Source: Cytobacillus firmus
GTDB taxonomy: Bacteria; Bacillota; Bacilli; Bacillales; Cytobacillaceae
Assembly (NCBI RefSeq): GCF_023612095.1
Contig: NZ_CP086235.1
Coordinates: 2,181,501 to 2,245,500, forward strand
Direction of reading: 5' to 3'
Length of the DNA: 64,000 nt
Part shown: piece by piece, positions 32,612 through 40,609 of the stretch
Layout: every line of letters starts with the position of its first letter
How positions within the stretch are numbered: the first letter of the stretch is position 1
The notes under the pieces: generated by a model
Told to the model about the DNA's origin: nothing
Databases searched by the model: none
Seen by the model: only the letters and a program-made list of their open reading frames with translations
Position numbers and translations under genes: made by a program

Positions 32612-34114
32612 ATGAAATATGTAATCGGGGTTGACCTTGGCACGAGCTCGGTAAAAGTATTACTTATGAATCAAAACGGAGAAGTGTGCAGCGAAGTCTC
32701 CAGATCTTATCCGCTCATTCATGAAAAGTCCGGTTACAGTGAACAGGATCCGGCTGAATGGGTTAATAAAACAGTCGATGCTCTTAAAGAACTTACAGAA
32801 CATTTCGATGGAGATGAGGAAGACATACAGGGAATCAGTTTTTCAGGACAAATGCACGGACTGGTCCTTCTGGATGAAGAGAATAAGGTTCTGCGCAATG
32901 CGATCCTTTGGAATGATACACGTACAACAGAGCAGTGTCAGCAAATCTATGACATGGCTGGTGAGAAGCGTCTGCTGGAAATCACAAAGAATCCGGCCCT
33001 AGAAGGTTTCACACTGCCTAAATTGCTTTGGGTGAAGCAGCATGAGCCGGGTGTATTTGAAAAAGTGGCTGTATTTATGCTCCCTAAAGATTATCTGCGT
33101 TTTAGACTGACTGGAAAGATTCATAGTGAATATAGTGATGCTGCGGGCACGCTGCTCCTGGATGTTGGCCGGAAAATGTGGAGTGAAGAGATGTGCAGGC
33201 TAACCGGGATTGATGTGAATATATGTCCGCCTTTAGTTGAATCCCGTGAATGTGTAGGGACGTTAAAGCCAGAGGTTGCTGAGAAGACGGGATTATCTCA
33301 TTTAACAAAGGTATTTGCCGGAGGAGCTGACAATGCCTGCGGTGCGATCGGTTCAGGAATTCTGTCAGAAGGCAAAACTTTGTGCAGCATTGGCACATCC
33401 GGAGTCGTTTTATCCTATGAAGAACAAAATGACAAGGATTTTCAGGGAAAGGTCCATTATTTTAATCATGGTGAAGAAAATGCCTACTACACAATGGGGG
33501 TAACCCTGTCAGCGGGACATAGTTTGAGCTGGTTTAAAGAAACGTTTGCAGAAATGGAATCATTTGACACTCTGCTGAGTGAAATAAGTGAGGTTCCGAT
33601 TGGCTCGAACGGTCTCTTGTTTACACCATACCTCGCGGGTGAGCGCACGCCACATGCAGATTCGCAGATTCGGGGAAGCTTTATCGGCATGGACACTTCA
33701 CATAACCGGAATGACTTTGTTCGATCGGTCATTGAAGGAATCACCTTTTCATTACATGAATCGATTGAAATATTCAGGGAAAGCGGCAAGCAGATAGATA
33801 CCGTCATTTCAATTGGCGGCGGAGCCAAAAGTGATGCGTGGCTGCAAATACAGGCAGATATCTTTAACAGCACCATTGTAAAGCTTTCAAGTGAGCAAGG
33901 CCCTGCTGTAGGTGCGGCTATGCTAGCGGCATACGGATGCAACTGGTATGAATCTCTGGAAGCGTGTGCGGATGACTTCATTTCATATGAAAAATCGTAT
34001 GTGCCGATACCTGAAAACGTTAAAAAATATGAGGAGCTTTTCCAGTTATATAAAGAGGTTTATGCACAAACCAGGAAACTGAATGAGGGATTGGCCGGTT
34101 TCAGGAAAAAGTAA
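32612..34114 (+). CDS. xylB: Xylulokinase
   Basis: 500 residues. FGGY-family kinase with N-terminal G-V-D-L-G-T-S-S-V-K phosphate loop, substrate motif S-G-Q-M-H-G, and the C-terminal S-I-G-G-G-A-K-S-D-A-W-L-Q ATP motif. Phosphorylates xylulose to xylulose 5-phosphate for the pentose phosphate pathway. The ribosome site is modest (AAAGGATG). galM follows after 21 bases. Confidence 0.96.
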   Translation: MKYVIGVDLGTSSVKVLLMNQNGEVCSEVSRSYPLIHEKSGYSEQDPAEWVNKTVDALKELTEHFDGDEEDIQGISFSGQMHGLVLLDEENKVLRNAILWNDTRTTEQCQQIYDMAGEKRLLEITKNPALEGFTLPKLLWVKQHEPGVFEKVAVFMLPKDYLRFRLTGKIHSEYSDAAGTLLLDVGRKMWSEEMCRLTGIDVNICPPLVESRECVGTLKPEVAEKTGLSHLTKVFAGGADNACGAIGSGILSEGKTLCSIGTSGVVLSYEEQNDKDFQGKVHYFNHGEENAYYTMGVTLSAGHSLSWFKETFAEMESFDTLLSEISEVPIGSNGLLFTPYLAGERTPHADSQIRGSFIGMDTSHNRNDFVRSVIEGITFSLHESIEIFRESGKQIDTVISIGGGAKSDAWLQIQADIFNSTIVKLSSEQGPAVGAAMLAAYGCNWYESLEACADDFISYEKSYVPIPENVKKYEELFQLYKEVYAQTRKLNEGLAGFRKK

Positions 34115-34135
34115 GCTGTCTTGGGGGAGAAGGTC

Positions 34136-35170
34136 ATGAACATAACAGAAAGTATCTTTGGCGAGTTGAATGGACACAGCGTTAAATCTTATACAATCAG
34201 CAATGATCATGGAATGAGCGTATCGTGTATCGACTACGGGGGAATCATTACCGGGATATCTGTACCTGATCGTGAAGGGAATATAGAGAATGTGGTTCTG
34301 GGTTTTGACACACTTGAAGAGTATGTAAATCATTCACCATTCTTCGGCGCAATTATCGGAAGGGTGGCCGGAAGGATAGCAGGCTCAAGCTTCACTCTTG
34401 ATGGAACTGTGTACAGTCTGCCTAAAAATGATGGGGAACACCATCTTCATGGAGGAGCAGGTTTTCACCAGGTGCTTTGGGACTCGTCCGCCGAAAAGGG
34501 CTTGAATGAGGCAAATATCAGGTTCTCCTATATAAGTCCGGATGGAGAAGAAGGGTATCCCGGGACACTTGAGGCAACGGTAAACTATACACTGAATAAT
34601 GATAATGAACTGATCATTAGTTATGAAGCGACAACTGATAAAAAAACGATCATCAATCTGACAAACCATACTTATTTTAACCTGAGCGGGGACTTAAAGC
34701 GGGACATTCTTGAGCATGAGGTGACAATAAAAAGTGATCACTTTCTGGAGCTTGATGATACATTGATTCCTACCGGGGAATTCATACATGTGGAAAATAC
34801 ACCGTTTGATTTCAGAGCCGGGAAGAAAATCACAGAAGGCTTACAGTCCAGACATCCTCAGAACATGCTTGCGGAAGGAGGCTATGATCATCCCTTTCTA
34901 TTGAATACAGGTGAAATGACTGTAGCGGATTTTGCAAGCGGACGAAAACTGGCAGTGAAAACGGACAGGCCGAGTGTTGTTTTATATACAGCCAACATGC
35001 TTGGAAACGATTTTCAAATCAGGGGTGTTCAATCAAAAAGGCATTTGGGGCTGTGTCTCGAAACTCAATGTCCGCCTGATGCTGTTCATTATGAACATTT
35101 TCCTTCTATTATCCTGGAGAAAAATGAGGTCTATAAAACAAGTACAAGTTTCAAGTTTCTCGTTGTTTAA
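34136..35170 (+). CDS. galM: Aldose 1-epimerase
   Basis: 344 residues from ATG 34136, 6 bases after GGGGGAG; an in-frame TTG at 34121 is part of that site. Interconverts alpha and beta sugar anomers, here probably xylose for XylA. The family catalytic His is in N-L-T-N-H-T-Y-F-N-L; R-V-A-G-R-I-A-G and the Glu-containing L-E-T-Q-C-P-P-D are also present. In operon with xylB. Confidence 0.92.
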   Translation: MNITESIFGELNGHSVKSYTISNDHGMSVSCIDYGGIITGISVPDREGNIENVVLGFDTLEEYVNHSPFFGAIIGRVAGRIAGSSFTLDGTVYSLPKNDGEHHLHGGAGFHQVLWDSSAEKGLNEANIRFSYISPDGEEGYPGTLEATVNYTLNNDNELIISYEATTDKKTIINLTNHTYFNLSGDLKRDILEHEVTIKSDHFLELDDTLIPTGEFIHVENTPFDFRAGKKITEGLQSRHPQNMLAEGGYDHPFLLNTGEMTVADFASGRKLAVKTDRPSVVLYTANMLGNDFQIRGVQSKRHLGLCLETQCPPDAVHYEHFPSIILEKNEVYKTSTSFKFLVV

Positions 35171-35183
35171 TCATTTCGAATAG

Positions 35184-35260
35184 AAAGGAGTAAAGATAGA
35201 TTTGAAAATAGTAAATTGTAAGCGCTATACCTGGTTCAAATCTGTCTTTAACAAACTATG
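35184..35260 (+). promoter_or_regulatory. Shine-Dalgarno, 15-bp hairpin, then start codon of the symporter gene
   Basis: AAAGGAG (35184-35190) is followed directly by a hairpin: AAAGATAGATTTGAA (35192-35206) pairs along all 15 bases with TTCAAATCTGTCTTT (35235-35249), one pair being G-U. The ATG lies 8 bases after the stem. Without folding the ribosome site is 67 bases from ATG; with folding the effective gap is ~9 bases. The loop holds TTGTAAGCGCTATA, a partial cre. A TTG at 35201 opens a 19-codon frame ending in TGA overlapping the ATG. Confidence 0.6.
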
Positions 35261-36658
35261 AAACAGAATCGGAACTCTCTTTATATTGGTTCACTTACAT
35301 TGGTTGCTGCGATAGGTGGTTTGCTTTTTGGGTATGATACGGCTGTTATTTCAGGAGCTGAAAAGTCACTGGAAATCTATTTGATCGAAAGTCTGGGATT
35401 AGGGTCGCTGGCCCATGGAGCGACAACCTCCAGTGCCTTAATTGGCTGTATTATTGGCGGTTTGATATCCGGTTATTTTGCGTCGAAGTTTGGCCGGAAA
35501 AATTCGCTGATTGCTGCGGCTGTCCTATTCTTCTTATCTGCTTTAGGGTCTGCTTTTCCTGAATTTTTATTTTTCACAAAAGGGGAACCGACCATCTCGT
35601 TATTGCTGACGTTTAATCTTTACCGCATTATTGGCGGAATTGGGGTTGGTCTTGCGTCAGCCATTGTTCCGATGTATATCGGTGAAATTGCACCTGCCGA
35701 TATCCGCGGACGCCTGGTTTCATTCAATCAGTTTATGATCATTTTCGGAATGCTTGTCGTGTACTTTGTCAACTGGGGCATTGCCAGCGGCCGTCCATTG
35801 GAATGGATCAATGAGGTTGGCTGGAGGTACATGTTTGCATCAGAAGCTATCCCGGCCCTTGCTTTTGGTCTGCTGCTGCTCCTGGTTCCGGAAACACCAC
35901 GCTACCTGGCCATTAAAAATCACGATGATAAGGCTTTAGCAGTCCTTACGAAAATTAATGGTGCAAGCGAGGCAAAAACGATCCTGGGTGAAATCAAAAA
36001 GTCGGTAACCGCCTCAGCAAATGTTCCAGCAGAAAAGCTGTTTGCGTATGGAAAATTAGTGATTGTTATAGGAATTCTGCTGTCTGTATTCCAGCAGTTT
36101 GTCGGAATTAATGTGGCTCTCTACTATGCACCGCGTATCTTTGAAAGCATGGGAGCAGCAAAGGATGCCTCAATGCTGCAGACGATTGTTATGGGTGTTA
36201 TAAATGTCATCTTTACAGTGGTGGCCATTTTAACGGTGGATAAGTGGGGACGCAAGCCATTATTAATTACAGGATCCATTGGAATGGCAATCGGGATGTT
36301 TGGTGTTGCCGGAATGGCTTTTTCCAATATAATCGGCATGGGTACGTTAATTTTTATTATCGTTTATACAGCTTCTTTCATGATGTCATGGGGACCGATT
36401 TGCTGGGTACTGATCTCAGAAATTTTCCCGAACAAAATCCGTGGACAGGCCGTTGCAGTTGCTGTTGCAGCACAATGGGCCGCAAACTATTTCATTTCAT
36501 CGACCTATCCGATGATGATGGAATTCAGCGGCGGCTTAACTTACGGCTTCTATGGATTGATGAGTGTCCTTTCAGCCATTTTTGTCTGGAAGTTCGTACC
36601 TGAAACGAAAGGGAAGACTCTTGAAAATATGGAGAATATGTGGAAAAGAACTGCATGA
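35258..36658 (+). CDS. Sugar:proton symporter, XylE-like MFS
   Basis: 466 residues with 12 membrane helices. The sugar-porter motifs are present: F-G-Y-D-T-A-V-I-S-G in helix 1, G-R-K-N-S after helix 2, R-I-I-G-G-I-G-V-G, I-R-G-R-L-V-S-F-N-Q, Q-F-V-G-I-N in helix 7 and the final P-E-T-K-G. Closest in layout to E. coli XylE, so D-xylose import is the likely task given the operon; arabinose cannot be excluded. ATG 35258 has no adjacent ribosome site; the nearest is across a hairpin. Confidence 0.92.
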   Translation: MKQNRNSLYIGSLTLVAAIGGLLFGYDTAVISGAEKSLEIYLIESLGLGSLAHGATTSSALIGCIIGGLISGYFASKFGRKNSLIAAAVLFFLSALGSAFPEFLFFTKGEPTISLLLTFNLYRIIGGIGVGLASAIVPMYIGEIAPADIRGRLVSFNQFMIIFGMLVVYFVNWGIASGRPLEWINEVGWRYMFASEAIPALAFGLLLLLVPETPRYLAIKNHDDKALAVLTKINGASEAKTILGEIKKSVTASANVPAEKLFAYGKLVIVIGILLSVFQQFVGINVALYYAPRIFESMGAAKDASMLQTIVMGVINVIFTVVAILTVDKWGRKPLLITGSIGMAIGMFGVAGMAFSNIIGMGTLIFIIVYTASFMMSWGPICWVLISEIFPNKIRGQAVAVAVAAQWAANYFISSTYPMMMEFSGGLTYGFYGLMSVLSAIFVWKFVPETKGKTLENMENMWKRTA

Positions 36659-36693
36659 TTTATTGAATGGTCATGTAAACCGGATTAAATCAG

Positions 36694-36735
36694 AAAAAAA
36701 CGCTTGAATGTTCTCGAACATCTCAAGCGTTTTTC
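36694..36735. terminator. Bidirectional terminator between symporter and mntR-like genes
   Basis: AAAACGCTTGA (36697-36707) pairs with TCAAGCGTTTT (36723-36733), with an inner TGTTC/GAACA pair; A and T runs flank both sides. The TGA stop of the opposing gene is part of the stem. Confidence 0.9.
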
Positions 36736-37106
36736 TTATGTTCTTCTAAAAAACCCTTAATTTTAAAAATAACTTCCGATCCCAGATGCATTTCCACTTC
36801 TCTGACTTTCTGCCGGATCAGTTTGTCTTCAACCCCAATTATTTGATAGAACTCCATTAAGACCTGATGATCCTCGAATAGCTTTTTGCCCATTTCTGTT
36901 CCCTGTTTTGTCAGAGTAATGGTTCCGTAGGGCTGAAAGTAAATGTAACCATCTTCTTTAAGCTTTCCGGCCATTTTAGACGCTGCCGAGGCGGTGACCT
37001 TCAAACTCTTGGCGATACCGGAAATGGTTGCATGGCCATGTGCTTCCTGTAAGATAAAAATGTCCAGAATATATCTCTTTATACGAATGGGGATCACATG
37101 TTTCAC
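36723..37106 (-). CDS. MntR/DtxR-type metalloregulator
   Basis: 127 residues. N-terminal winged helix (A-T-I-S-G-I-A-K-S-L-K-V-T-A-S-A-A-S-K-M, then L-K-E-D-G-Y-I) and a dimerisation/metal domain (G-K-K-L-F-E-D-H-Q-V-L-M-E-F, V-E-M-H-L-G-S-E). The layout equals MntR, the manganese-activated repressor of Mn uptake, but some usual ligands differ and it is slightly short. GTG 37106 is used here; GTG 37097 with AGGTG at 6 bases is an alternative start. It follows the ABC transporter it probably regulates. Confidence 0.8.
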   Translation of the reverse strand: MKHVIPIRIKRYILDIFILQEAHGHATISGIAKSLKVTASAASKMAGKLKEDGYIYFQPYGTITLTKQGTEMGKKLFEDHQVLMEFYQIIGVEDKLIRQKVREVEMHLGSEVIFKIKGFLEEHKKNA

Positions 37107-37119
37107 CTGCTTGCTGGAA

Positions 37120-38058
37120 TTACTTCGTCAAGCCTTCTTTAATGGTTTTTATATTCCATTCCATCATCGAGATGTACGTATCGCCTTCTTCACCAGGCTT
37201 TGCCAGAGAGTCTGTAAACACTTTACCCATGATTGGAACATTGGTTTCATCAGATACGGCTTCCATGCTTCTGGCGTCAATGCTTGTTTCGAGGAATAGT
37301 CCTGTAATGCCTTTTTCATTGATAATATCTACAATTCTTGTAATTTGTTCTGGTGTTCCCTGGTTTTCCTGATTGATTTCCCAAATGTATTCACCCTGGA
37401 ATCCGTAGGCTTCGCTGAAATATTTAAAAGCACCTTCACTTGTTACGAGAACCCGTTCAGATTCCGGGATTTCGTTAAATTGTGTTACAGCTTCATCATG
37501 CAGCTTTTGAAGCTTTGCAATATATTCTTCAGCGTTTTTTTCGTAAACCTCTTTATGGTCTGGATCTGCCTTAATCAGCCCATCTCTGGCATTTTCCGCG
37601 TATTTGATCCCATTTCGGATGTCCATCCATGCATGGGGATCTTCTTCGCTTTCTTTGCCTTTCGTGGTTAAGTGCATAGCCTCAACGCCTTTGCTCATCA
37701 GGAACACCGGCGCATCTTCACCGTCTTTTCCGGCTGTTTCCATCAGCTTGTTGAACCATGAATTGCCGGCTTCGAGATTCAGTCCGTTGTAAAATACAGC
37801 ATCAGCGTCCGTTGTTTTTTGCACATCTTCAGGAAGCGGGTCATATTCGTGGGGATTGGAGCCGATGGGTGCCAGACTATGAATCTCAACCAAATCCCCG
37901 CCTACATTTTTTACAATGTCATACACAATCGAATAGGTAGTGACAACCTGGATTTTTCCATCATTTTTAGCAGTTGTGCTCTTTTCGCTGCTGCAGGCTG
38001 ACAAAAATGACAGTAAAAGAAGGGATGCAGCCAGTAAAAGAAAGCCTTTTTTAAACAT
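37120..38058 (-). CDS. Manganese/zinc ABC transporter binding lipoprotein
   Basis: 312 residues from ATG 38058 with GGAGG 8 bases upstream; a longer frame to 38130 runs into the permease gene. Lipobox L-S-A-C near residue 22. Cluster-9 binding protein: S-N-P-H-E-Y-D-P (first His ligand), E-D-P-H-A-W-M-D (second His), then Glu and Asp ligands in the C-terminal lobe (L-F-L-E-T-S-I-D). Mn versus Zn is not decided by sequence, but the MntR box points to manganese. Confidence 0.92.
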   Translation of the reverse strand: MFKKGFLLLAASLLLLSFLSACSSEKSTTAKNDGKIQVVTTYSIVYDIVKNVGGDLVEIHSLAPIGSNPHEYDPLPEDVQKTTDADAVFYNGLNLEAGNSWFNKLMETAGKDGEDAPVFLMSKGVEAMHLTTKGKESEEDPHAWMDIRNGIKYAENARDGLIKADPDHKEVYEKNAEEYIAKLQKLHDEAVTQFNEIPESERVLVTSEGAFKYFSEAYGFQGEYIWEINQENQGTPEQITRIVDIINEKGITGLFLETSIDARSMEAVSDETNVPIMGKVFTDSLAKPGEEGDTYISMMEWNIKTIKEGLTK

Positions 38059-38084
38059 TGGGAAAACCTCCTGACATTTTTTTA

Positions 38085-38942
38085 TTACACTAATGAAGCT
38101 CTCTTTTTCTTTACTTTCAGTGTTTTCCATATCAGCCCATGCTTAGGGGAGAATAAGAAAACGAGAATGAAGATAGCAGTGGATGATATGACTATCGTCG
38201 CTCCTGAAGCTAAATTGTAGGTGAAGCTGAAGTAAAGCCCTGTGATGGATGAAATCACCCCAATGCCGGACGCAAGGAAGATCATCATCCACAGCCGTTC
38301 AGTTAACAGATAAGCGGCAGCCGCAGGAGTGATCAGCATCGCAACAACGAGCACAATTCCTACTGTCTGAAGGGAGGCAACAGTTACCATCGTCAATAGA
38401 GTCATCAGGAAATAATGAATGAAACGCACGGGCAGTCCGTAAGCTGCGCCCATTGTCGGATCAAATGATGTCACCAATAGCTCTTTGTAAAAGAGGTATA
38501 CAGCCCCTAACACAATCAGGCTGATGCCCAGTGTGATCCACATATCCGATGATCTTACTGCCAGAACATTTCCAAATAAAATATGATACAGATCTGTACT
38601 GCTTTTTAGCATCGTGATAATAATGATTCCTGAAGCAAATGCGGCTGTAAACATAATGCCAATTGAGGTATCATGCTTAATCCGGCTGTTTTGCGAGACG
38701 AAGCCGATAGCGATGGCTGTGATCACACCGCTGATTACGGCCCCGAAGAAGAAGTTTACACCCAGCATATACGAAATGGCGACACCGGGAAGTACGGCAT
38801 GTGAAATGGCGTCTCCCATGAGAGCCATTCCTCTCAGGATGATAAAACACCCTATGACTCCACAGATAATTCCTACCATCACCGAGGTTAATAGCGCTTT
38901 TTGCAGAAAACCATATTGCATTACTGCTTCGATAAAAGCCAT
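38085..38942 (-). CDS. Manganese/zinc ABC transporter permease
   Basis: 285 residues, eight to nine membrane helices, ABC-3 family (M-G-D-A-I-S-H-A-V-L-P-G-V motif contacting the ATPase; P-A-A-A-A-Y-L-L). Its ATG overlaps the stop of the ATPase gene, so both are translated together. Single permease, presumably a homodimer. Confidence 0.93.
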   Translation of the reverse strand: MAFIEAVMQYGFLQKALLTSVMVGIICGVIGCFIILRGMALMGDAISHAVLPGVAISYMLGVNFFFGAVISGVITAIAIGFVSQNSRIKHDTSIGIMFTAAFASGIIIITMLKSSTDLYHILFGNVLAVRSSDMWITLGISLIVLGAVYLFYKELLVTSFDPTMGAAYGLPVRFIHYFLMTLLTMVTVASLQTVGIVLVVAMLITPAAAAYLLTERLWMMIFLASGIGVISSITGLYFSFTYNLASGATIVISSTAIFILVFLFSPKHGLIWKTLKVKKKRASLV

Positions 38943-39688
38943 TATAATGACACCCCAATCTCATTCATAAAAGCAAATTGCCCCTGGTAGGCTTTTGCAA
39001 TTACTTCCGGTTTAAAGACTTCTTCAACAGTCCCGAAGCTGATCAATTCCTTATTCAGCAGGATTAACTGATTGAAATAATCATTTGCCTTACTTAAGTC
39101 ATGGTGTACAACAATCACCGTTTTTCCCTGCCTGCACAGTTCCTTCAAAATGTTCACAATCGTTTCCTCGCTCGATACATCAACCCCGACAAACGGCTCA
39201 TCCAGGAAAAACAGATCCGCTTTCTGGGCAAGGGCTCTCGCGAGAAAGACTCTCTGCTGCTGTCCGCCTGACAATTCACCAATCTGTCTTTTGCTGAATT
39301 CCTGCATGCCGACTCGCTGAAGGCATTCCATGGCCCATTCTTTATCTTTCTTTTTTGGTCGGCGGAACAATTTTAAATGGGGGTAGGTCCCAATAAGAAC
39401 GGCGTCTAGCACCGTGATGGGAAAATCCCAGTCTATGTCATTCCGCTGGGGGACATAGGCGATGCTTTTGCGCACTTCAGTGATGGGTTTTCCCAGCACC
39501 TTTACTGCACCTTTATCCTTTGGTATGAGATTCAGCATGGCTTTTAGAAAGGTTGATTTTCCTGCACCATTCGGTCCGATAATGCCCACCAGATTGCCGG
39601 TATTCACCGATAGGCTGACCCCTGTTACCGCTTCATTTCCAAAATAGGAAACGTGCAAATCCTGTATGGAGATAGCTGGATCCTTCAT
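38942..39688 (-). CDS. Manganese/zinc ABC transporter ATPase
   Basis: 248 residues from ATG 39688 with GGAGG upstream. Walker A G-P-N-G-A-G-K-S-T, Q-loop Y-V-P-Q-R-N-D-I-D-W-D, signature L-S-G-G-Q-Q-Q-R, Walker B L-F-F-L-D-E-P-F-V-G-V-D. The P-Q-R-x-x-I-D-W-x-F-P phrase is typical of MntB/PsaB. First gene of the ATPase-permease-lipoprotein-regulator operon. Confidence 0.94.
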   Translation of the reverse strand: MKDPAISIQDLHVSYFGNEAVTGVSLSVNTGNLVGIIGPNGAGKSTFLKAMLNLIPKDKGAVKVLGKPITEVRKSIAYVPQRNDIDWDFPITVLDAVLIGTYPHLKLFRRPKKKDKEWAMECLQRVGMQEFSKRQIGELSGGQQQRVFLARALAQKADLFFLDEPFVGVDVSSEETIVNILKELCRQGKTVIVVHHDLSKANDYFNQLILLNKELISFGTVEEVFKPEVIAKAYQGQFAFMNEIGVSL

Positions 39689-39790
39689 TTTTTTATCCTC
39701 CTTCATTTTCCAATTTTAAACATATACAAATTAATTGTTTTTATACAATTTAACGTCGTATGGACAAGTTTTATGGATTTATAAAAAAGT

Positions 39791-39806
39791 TTTGCCTTAA
39801 TGCAAA
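39791..39806. promoter_or_regulatory. MntR box
   Basis: TTTGCCTTAATGCAAA has perfect TTTGC/GCAAA arms and closely matches B. subtilis MntR sites (TTTGCCTTAAGG...). It abuts the -10 of the leftward promoter, as for a repressor. Confidence 0.8.
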
Positions 39807-39833
39807 TTATATGCGAATGCTAAACAATGTCAA
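39806..39833 (-). promoter_or_regulatory. Promoter of the Mn/Zn transporter operon
   Basis: On the minus strand TTGACA (39833-39828) and TATAAT (39811-39806) are separated by 16 bases. The rest of this 333-base gap holds AT-rich sequence and the region before the PlsY-like gene. Confidence 0.8.
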
Positions 39834-40027
39834 CACAAAAATTAATTTTTACTGAAAGTTTAATATTGACATTAAAATCGGAGAATTATGATTTAAGGCT
39901 CTGGCATTCACATTGTTTAATGGTAAAATTAGGTGAGTATATCCAATAATAGATAGTAAATTTGTGATTATATGAAACTTTTTACCCTTTTTGATCGTTT
40001 AATTAGTAGAAGGCGGGATAGGTGTTT

Positions 40028-40606
40028 ATGATCGAAGATGTTTGGTCCGCTCTGATCGTTATGGCCTTTTCTTACGCATTGGGAAGCATAACTGGAGCTT
40101 ATTACGTGGTTAAATATTTAGCTAAAGAGGATATAAGGTATATAGGGAGCGGGAATGCAGGAGCTACGAATGCCGGAAGAGCATACGGGAAGACCGGGTT
40201 TTTGCTGACCATAGCCGTTGATGCGGGAAAGACATGGGGAGCTTTATATGTGACTGGACTCTTGTTTGAAGGGGAAGGTTTATTCATACTTAGCGCTCTT
40301 TGCGTACTGCTGGGCCATCTTTTTCCACTTCAGCTGGGTTTTCATGGCGGAAAAGGAGTGGTTGTCTATCTGGCTTCTGCTTTGTACCTGGAGCCGCTCA
40401 CAATCGCGGTTATGGCCATTATAATGGGAATCAGCTATGCAGCTCTTAAGAGGTATACCGTATCAGGTTTTATCTCCATGGCTTCTATACCCATAACCGC
40501 CTGGGTGATTGGGGATTCATTCATTATTGCGGCAGGCCTGCTGCTGATGTTTATCATTGTCGTAATATCCCATACAAATTTCATCATGCCTAAGCATAGG
40601 AGGTAA
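40028..40606 (+). CDS. PlsY-family glycerol-3-phosphate acyltransferase paralogue
   Basis: 192 residues from ATG 40028 (GTG 40022 is also possible). Five membrane helices and PlsY motifs: G-S-G-N-A-G-A-T-N-A-G-R (PlsY has G-S-G-N-P-G-A-T-N), H-L-F-P-L-Q-L-G-F-H-G-G-K-G-V. PlsY moves an acyl group from acyl phosphate to glycerol 3-phosphate. The P-to-A change and its place before an aminotransferase-fusion gene suggest a specialised paralogue rather than the housekeeping enzyme. Confidence 0.82.
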   Translation: MIEDVWSALIVMAFSYALGSITGAYYVVKYLAKEDIRYIGSGNAGATNAGRAYGKTGFLLTIAVDAGKTWGALYVTGLLFEGEGLFILSALCVLLGHLFPLQLGFHGGKGVVVYLASALYLEPLTIAVMAIIMGISYAALKRYTVSGFISMASIPITAWVIGDSFIIAAGLLLMFIIVVISHTNFIMPKHRR

Positions 40607-40609
40607 ACT

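Noticed and set aside
35201..35261. 19-codon leader peptide as a definite gene
   Set aside because: Starts with TTG and has no conserved features; kept only as one option in the hairpin finding.
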